NCBI RefSeq assembly: GCF_003116095.1
Contig: NZ_LGRA01000004.1
Location: 1 to 64,000 of the forward strand
Reading direction: 5' to 3'
Length of the DNA stretch: 64,000 bases
Source: Azospirillum sp. TSO35-2
GTDB lineage: Bacteria > Pseudomonadota > Alphaproteobacteria > Azospirillales > Azospirillaceae
Below the pieces are notes generated by a model. The model made no database searches, was not told the DNA's origin, and saw only the letters and a program-made list of their open reading frames with translations. Positions 62,336-64,000 of this stretch are shown in pieces. The translations under genes were made by a program, and so were the position numbers. Numbering within the stretch: the first letter of the stretch is position 1; each line of letters starts with the position of its first letter.

Positions 62336-63535
62336 TCAAACAAAGTTCGGATGGGTTTTTTCCTCTTGAGGATGGAATGCCGTCCACAAGGTCTTGTTCA
62401 GGGGATCGAGTTTGCAACCCGACGGACAGGCATGAAGGTCGATCCGCTTCAGACAATCCTTGCGTCTTTCCGACGTCCAGATCTCTTGGAAAGAATTTTC
62501 ATATATATTTCCCATCGTGAAATTGCGGCCTTTTAGATTCCCGCACATTTCAACGTTTCCATCCTCATCAAGATAAGGAGAAAGCGGAGTCGCCATGCAT
62601 TTTTTGTAAAAACGCCCATCGTTCGTTTCGTAATCCAGAACTTCGATAAATTGAGTATACTTTGCATACACTTTGAATTTTTCGGTGGAGCATGCCTGCG
62701 CCTCCTTCATGAAAGGAAAGGCTGCCCTTGGATCCAGTTCGTTTTCCGGATGTGCCGGATTGAGGGCGTTCTTGTACGCCGGCTTGATCGTCATGTAATC
62801 GACCCCGAGATCACGGAAGAATGCCGCGGCACGGGGCAGGTCGCGATAGTTCCAGTGGTTGGTGACGAATTGGACGCCAATGATCGGGTAGGTCGCAGTT
62901 CCACGCAAAGCGATCAGATGGCGCAAGTTGGCGATCACGCGCTCGAAGTCGTCGGCGCCATGGGTCAGGCGATGATGTTCCGGACAATCGGCGTCGATCG
63001 AACCGCGGACAAAGAAGCAGTGCTTGGCCAGGGCTTCGATCACATCAGGACGGTCGGCGCTGAAATTCGTGAAGATGCCGACATCCAGTCCGAATCCTTT
63101 CAGGGCCGTCAGGAATTCCACGAAGCGCTTGTGCAGCGTCGGTTCGCCGTCGCCGACGATGGTCACGGCCTTCAGCCCGATGGCTGCGGCTTCTCCGACC
63201 GCTTCGATCAGCCGCCAGTCGGCGTTGATGGCGCGCCGCCCGGCATCCGCCTGCTCACCGCCGGAACGCTCGCTGGCCCGTCCCGCCTGATTCCAATTGA
63301 TGTAGCACCACGGGCATTTGTGATTGCAGTAATTGGTCAGGCCGATGGTCATGTGAACAGGTCGGGTGTCGCCATCCCGCCACAATTCAAAGACGCGATC
63401 CGCATGATGAAAGATTTTGCGCGGGTCCTGGAAGTCTTCCAGGTTGGGGTGAAGCAAATGCTTCTCCCCTTTTTCATCGACCGGTTGCATGTCCATCGGC
63501 AAGCCCGTTTCGGTCATTGGCTTAACGCTTTCCAT
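62336..63535 (-). CDS. SPASM-type radical SAM protein
   Basis: 399 residues from the ATG at 63535; the ATG at 63517 is an alternative. Cluster ligands C70-x3-C74-x2-C77 in IGLTNYCNHKCPWCYINWN. SAM-binding KAVTIVGDGEPTLHKRF follows, then FVRGSIDADCPEHHRL. The C-terminal auxiliary-cluster motif has YKKCMATPLSPYLDEDGNVEMCGNL and CPSGCKLDPLN. Together with the other SPASM gene it makes a pair in this region. A 272-base A/T-rich gap separates it from the downstream methyltransferase gene. Confidence 0.9.
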   Translation of the reverse strand: MESVKPMTETGLPMDMQPVDEKGEKHLLHPNLEDFQDPRKIFHHADRVFELWRDGDTRPVHMTIGLTNYCNHKCPWCYINWNQAGRASERSGGEQADAGRRAINADWRLIEAVGEAAAIGLKAVTIVGDGEPTLHKRFVEFLTALKGFGLDVGIFTNFSADRPDVIEALAKHCFFVRGSIDADCPEHHRLTHGADDFERVIANLRHLIALRGTATYPIIGVQFVTNHWNYRDLPRAAAFFRDLGVDYMTIKPAYKNALNPAHPENELDPRAAFPFMKEAQACSTEKFKVYAKYTQFIEVLDYETNDGRFYKKCMATPLSPYLDEDGNVEMCGNLKGRNFTMGNIYENSFQEIWTSERRKDCLKRIDLHACPSGCKLDPLNKTLWTAFHPQEEKTHPNFV

Positions 63536-63605
63536 ATGTCGGGAGCCTGCATTATCGGCGGCATTCGTCAATGATTGGTCAATTCCAGCCGCAGGGCGCG
63601 CGGCA

Positions 63606-64000
63606 TCAAGAAACTCCCAACTCCCGATAGGCCGCAAGCGCGTCTTCCGCCACCCAAGGACACAGCCGCGCTTCATACAGAACCCAGCGGCCGCGCAACT
63701 CGACGGCACGCCGGAAATGCGTGGCGGCCTCTTCGGCGCGGCCGGTCCGGCGCAGCATCCATCCCAGGCACAGCCTTGCCCATGCGGAGTCGGGGTTCGC
63801 CGCCACTGCGGACCGCAGCGCCGTTTCCGCCTCCTCCCGGCGACCGAGGCCGAACAGCGAATGCCCTTTGCATCCCAATGCCATCGGATCGTTGGGAGTG
63901 GCCGCCAGCAGGGGCGCCAAGGCGGACAGGGCCAGATGGGTGTCGCCCTTGCCGATCATGATCATGATGTGCTGTTCGACGGGGTAGCGCTCCTTCGGCA
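63606..64000 (-). CDS. TPR-repeat protein, C-terminal part
   Basis: The frame is open to the right edge, so the N-terminus lies outside. TPR helices are visible: PNDPMALGCKGHSLFGLGRR, then EEAETALRSAVAANPDSAWA and RLCLGWMLRRTGRAEEAATHFRRAVEL. The protein ends LAAYRELGVS. TPR domains bind protein partners; in such clusters they are often fused to glycosyltransferases, so the missing half may be catalytic. Located 70 bases upstream of the radical SAM gene on the same strand. Confidence 0.8.
   Translation of the reverse strand, partial: PKERYPVEQHIMIMIGKGDTHLALSALAPLLAATPNDPMALGCKGHSLFGLGRREEAETALRSAVAANPDSAWARLCLGWMLRRTGRAEEAATHFRRAVELRGRWVLYEARLCPWVAEDALAAYRELGVS

Noticed and set aside
1-64000. 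tRNA, rRNA, replication origin or integrase
   Set aside because: None could be recognised by eye in any intergenic region, so no claim of a complete mobile island is made.

Overview
The window is GC-rich DNA with strong third-position G/C bias in most genes and the layout of an alphaproteobacterial surface-polysaccharide region. The style (type I secretion, a 40-residue surface repeat, PhoX-type phosphatase, many glycosyltransferases) fits Azospirillum or a close Rhodospirillales relative; that assignment is inference, since no rRNA or tRNA gene is present. It reads as accessory surface-chemistry DNA rather than a housekeeping region.

Layout. (1) 1-6.8 kb: 3' end of a large secreted repeat protein, a membrane-anchored AMIN-like protein carrying one copy of the same repeat, and a type I secretion ABC transporter plus adaptor. 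(2) 6.8-16.9 kb: an acyl carrier protein, an alpha/beta hydrolase, two divergent ATP-grasp enzymes, a GT4 glycosyltransferase, a sulfotransferase-like protein, a subtilase with a carbohydrate-binding-like domain, a FAD oxidoreductase and a GT2. (3) 16.9-23.8 kb: an M23 peptidase, a beta-helix protein with seven copies of the 40-residue repeat, a flippase-like membrane protein and a methyltransferase-GT2 fusion. (4) 23.8-29 kb: a decayed tnpB, two tandem small paralogues of unknown function, a PhoX-like phosphatase, a small exported protein and a Nudix hydrolase. (5) 29.5-41.9 kb: a three-domain glycosyltransferase, a GT2, a PhyH-like dioxygenase, a BNR-repeat protein with a G10 tract, and a Rieske oxygenase set with one complete enzyme, one protein lacking the Rieske ligands and one Rieske-only protein; an intact tnpB lies between the last two. 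A GNAT, an SDR and a HAD phosphatase accompany them. (6) 41.9-44.2 kb: a methyltransferase and a degenerate stretch with an IS5-like transposase relic. (7) 44.2-64 kb: lower-GC DNA with a KAS III-like enzyme, four radical SAM proteins (two with cobalamin-binding-type N-termini), three related GT-B proteins built from shuffled modules, a NodU-type carbamoyltransferase, a FemAB-like acyltransferase and two further methyltransferase-like proteins; a TPR gene runs off the right edge.

Working together (inference): segments 1-3 look able to secrete and display repeat proteins and to build and export glycan; segment 5 looks like sugar or lipid oxidation and decoration; segment 7 looks like a horizontally acquired pathway making an unusual carbamoylated, methylated and acylated glycoconjugate. 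The most unusual items are the modular cobalamin-domain/YGAG-Rossmann/GT family at 45.3-51.9 kb and the split Rieske oxygenase at 37.3-40.3 kb.
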